Origin: Mesostigma viride
Taxonomy: Eukaryota > Streptophyta > Mesostigmatophyceae > Mesostigmatales > Mesostigmataceae
Assembly: GCA_009746045.1 (NCBI GenBank)
Contig: RPFO01000412.1
Location: forward strand, 284,992-348,991
Length of the DNA: 64,000 bases
Reading direction: 5' to 3'
Part shown: positions 62,955 through 64,000 of the stretch, piece after piece
Layout: every line of letters starts with the position of its first letter
Numbering within the stretch: the first letter of the stretch is position 1
The notes under the pieces: generated by a model
Told to the model about the DNA's origin: nothing
The model's database searches: none
Seen by the model: only the letters and a program-made list of their open reading frames with translations
Translations under genes and position numbers: made by a program

Positions 62955-63155
62955 TTAACGTCGGTAGGGGTAGGCCATTCCTGAATTGACTTAGTCTTGT
63001 CAGGGTCGGTAGCCACCCCGGCATCTGACAGGACGTGCCCTAAAAATGGGACACTCCTACCAGAGCGAACTTTAGCACGGCGCGCCCATAAAGAATTTTC
63101 AGCCATGATTTCTAATACTTTCTTTAAATCACGTAGGTGCGTTTCAAAATCAGGA

Positions 63156-63230
63156 GAATAAATAAGAATAAATAAGAGAATAAATAAGAGAATAAATAAG
63201 GATATCATAATAAATAAGGATATCATCTAA
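63156..63230. repeat. Microsatellite expansion at the RT active site
   Basis: Copy 1 reads AYLDDILIYSPDF without interruption. Here GAATAAATAAGA-type units of 10-13 bp and a duplicated GGATATCAT stand between LDDILIY and SPDF, adding about 20 residues without stopping the frame. Confidence 0.85.
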
Positions 63231-64000
63231 GTAAGCTTGAGCACAAGAACGGTCATGCTCAGATAAAGAAACAGAGGAGAAGGAAGGATCCTTTAAATCA
63301 GAGGACACTTGAGGGAGGTGAGAATTTCCCATAACAGGTCTAAGCACTTCATTCATTAACATTTGGAAAGAGGCAGGAGAGTTACAGAGTCCCATAGCCG
63401 CTACTCTAAACTGGTAATGCCCAAAAGGGGTAGCAAAGGCGGTTTTGTGGCAATCCTCAGGAGCTATACGTAGTTGCCAAAAACCATCCGCGCAATCTAA
63501 TACTGTGAAACAGGTAGAACCTTTAACCTTATTAAATATATCATCAATACGAGGTAGAGGGTATTTAGACTTCACAGTAATATCGTTTAACTTCCTATAA
63601 TCAGTAACTAGGCGAAACTTGCCATTTGGCTTAGGAACTAACAGGACACCAGCTGAGTAGGGGGAGTTACTAGGCTCTATCAATCCTGCTTCTAATAGTG
63701 ACACTAAAATCTGTTTTAGTTCCTTTAATTCGGTAGGGCCCATTCTATACATCGGAGAGTGCGTAGGAACTGCACCGTCCTTGATAACTACACGGTGTAA
63801 ACAGAACGAGGAGGAGGATAAGAAGGAGTCTTTTCTTCAAATACTTTTGAGGAATCTATCACAGCCATGTATCTTACTATTTCATTTTCAGTAAATCCCA
63901 CTCCTATTGTATCCACTGTATTTACATCTATATCCACACTATTATTAGTGATAGGTATCTCTTGTACTTCTAACTGAAGGAACATACATAATAGGTATCC

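Larger units (their letters stand above)
58384..63999 (-). pseudogene. pol: Gypsy copy 2 pol, main part, interrupted
   Basis: Starting beyond the window, it reads on the minus strand through RT (LVTDYRKLNDITVKSKYPLP), the expanded active-site area, RNase H, integrase and the first part of the chromodomain (QYKVKWMY), where the giant element begins. Disablements compared with copy 1: a missing T near 63798, an extra 50-60 bp after AYLDDILIY (63156-63222), the TTAA element at 60787-62954, a nonsense codon near 60637 and a 4-bp insertion near 60627. Protease and gag are outside. From 58384 to 60477 a single open frame remains over RNase H, integrase and chromodomain. Confidence 0.9.
21242..64000 (-). 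mobile_element. Ty3/gypsy chromodomain retrotransposon, copy 2 (runs past window end)
   Basis: This is the same element as copy 1, on the minus strand: 3' LTR 21242-21813, ORF3 22189-24990, pol C-terminus 25067-25166, the rest of pol 58384 to 64000. It is expanded by three direct insertions (24397-24876, 25167-58383, 60787-62954). Without them about 6.9 kb of element remains in the window. Gag and the 5' LTR lie beyond 64000. Pol carries a nonsense change, small indels and a repeat expansion at the active site, so this copy is dead. Confidence 0.9.

Overview
This window is a repeat-dense piece of a eukaryotic nuclear genome. The evidence is GT-AG introns, LTR and non-LTR retrotransposons, and DNA transposons with terminal inverted repeats (TIRs); I see no operons, ribosome binding sites or rRNA genes. 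The GC-rich, proline/alanine-rich coding style and this element mix (chromodomain Ty3/gypsy, L1-type LINE, restriction-like-endonuclease LINE, TTAA-target elements) would suit a green-lineage alga or a related protist, but I cannot name the organism. I recognise no ordinary host gene.

Layout. 1-2180: unassigned DNA with a hairpin and a tandem repeat. 2183-3903 (-): decayed Ty1/copia pol. 3990-13324 (+): Ty3/gypsy copy 1 with gag, an intact pol ending in a chromodomain, an unusual extra ORF3 and a 3' LTR; no 5' LTR is visible. 13325-21240: LINE ORF1 and ORF2 remnants cut up by small DNA transposons. 21242 to the window end (-): a second copy of the same gypsy element, its LTR at 21242-21813, stretched to more than 42 kb by insertions.

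The main result is the largest insertion, 25167-58383 (33.2 kb). It lies inside the pol chromodomain of gypsy copy 2. It has matching TIRs (GGGTGGTCCCACGCGGAATG and beyond) and a 4-bp ATAC target duplication, and gypsy copy 1 supplies the uninterrupted site at 9889-9892. It carries a spliced minus-strand gene that looks like a DDE/RNase H-fold transposase (26873-30599), a very large spliced plus-strand gene of unknown function (47894-58089), a small unknown ORF near the left end, and about 26 copies of a 22-bp palindrome (half-site GGGTCTCGCTG) in its introns and upstream of both divergent genes. I did not see this palindrome outside the element. I read this as a giant DNA transposon with cargo and its own repeat system.

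The giant element was itself invaded. It holds a LINE with PHD, RING and restriction-like endonuclease domains (about 31.1-36.6 kb), a roughly 60-unit G-rich minisatellite (38161-40005) that flips into an inverted diverged array, an L1-type LINE inserted in that array (40216-46772, 11-bp target duplication), a TIR element inside that LINE (about 43.75-44.54 kb), and a TTAA-target element in the large gene (54014-55712). A second copy of the TTAA element interrupts gypsy pol at 60787-62954 and is itself split by a TA-target MITE (62276-62741). Sibling copies in the window provide several empty sites, so many boundaries can be set to the base.
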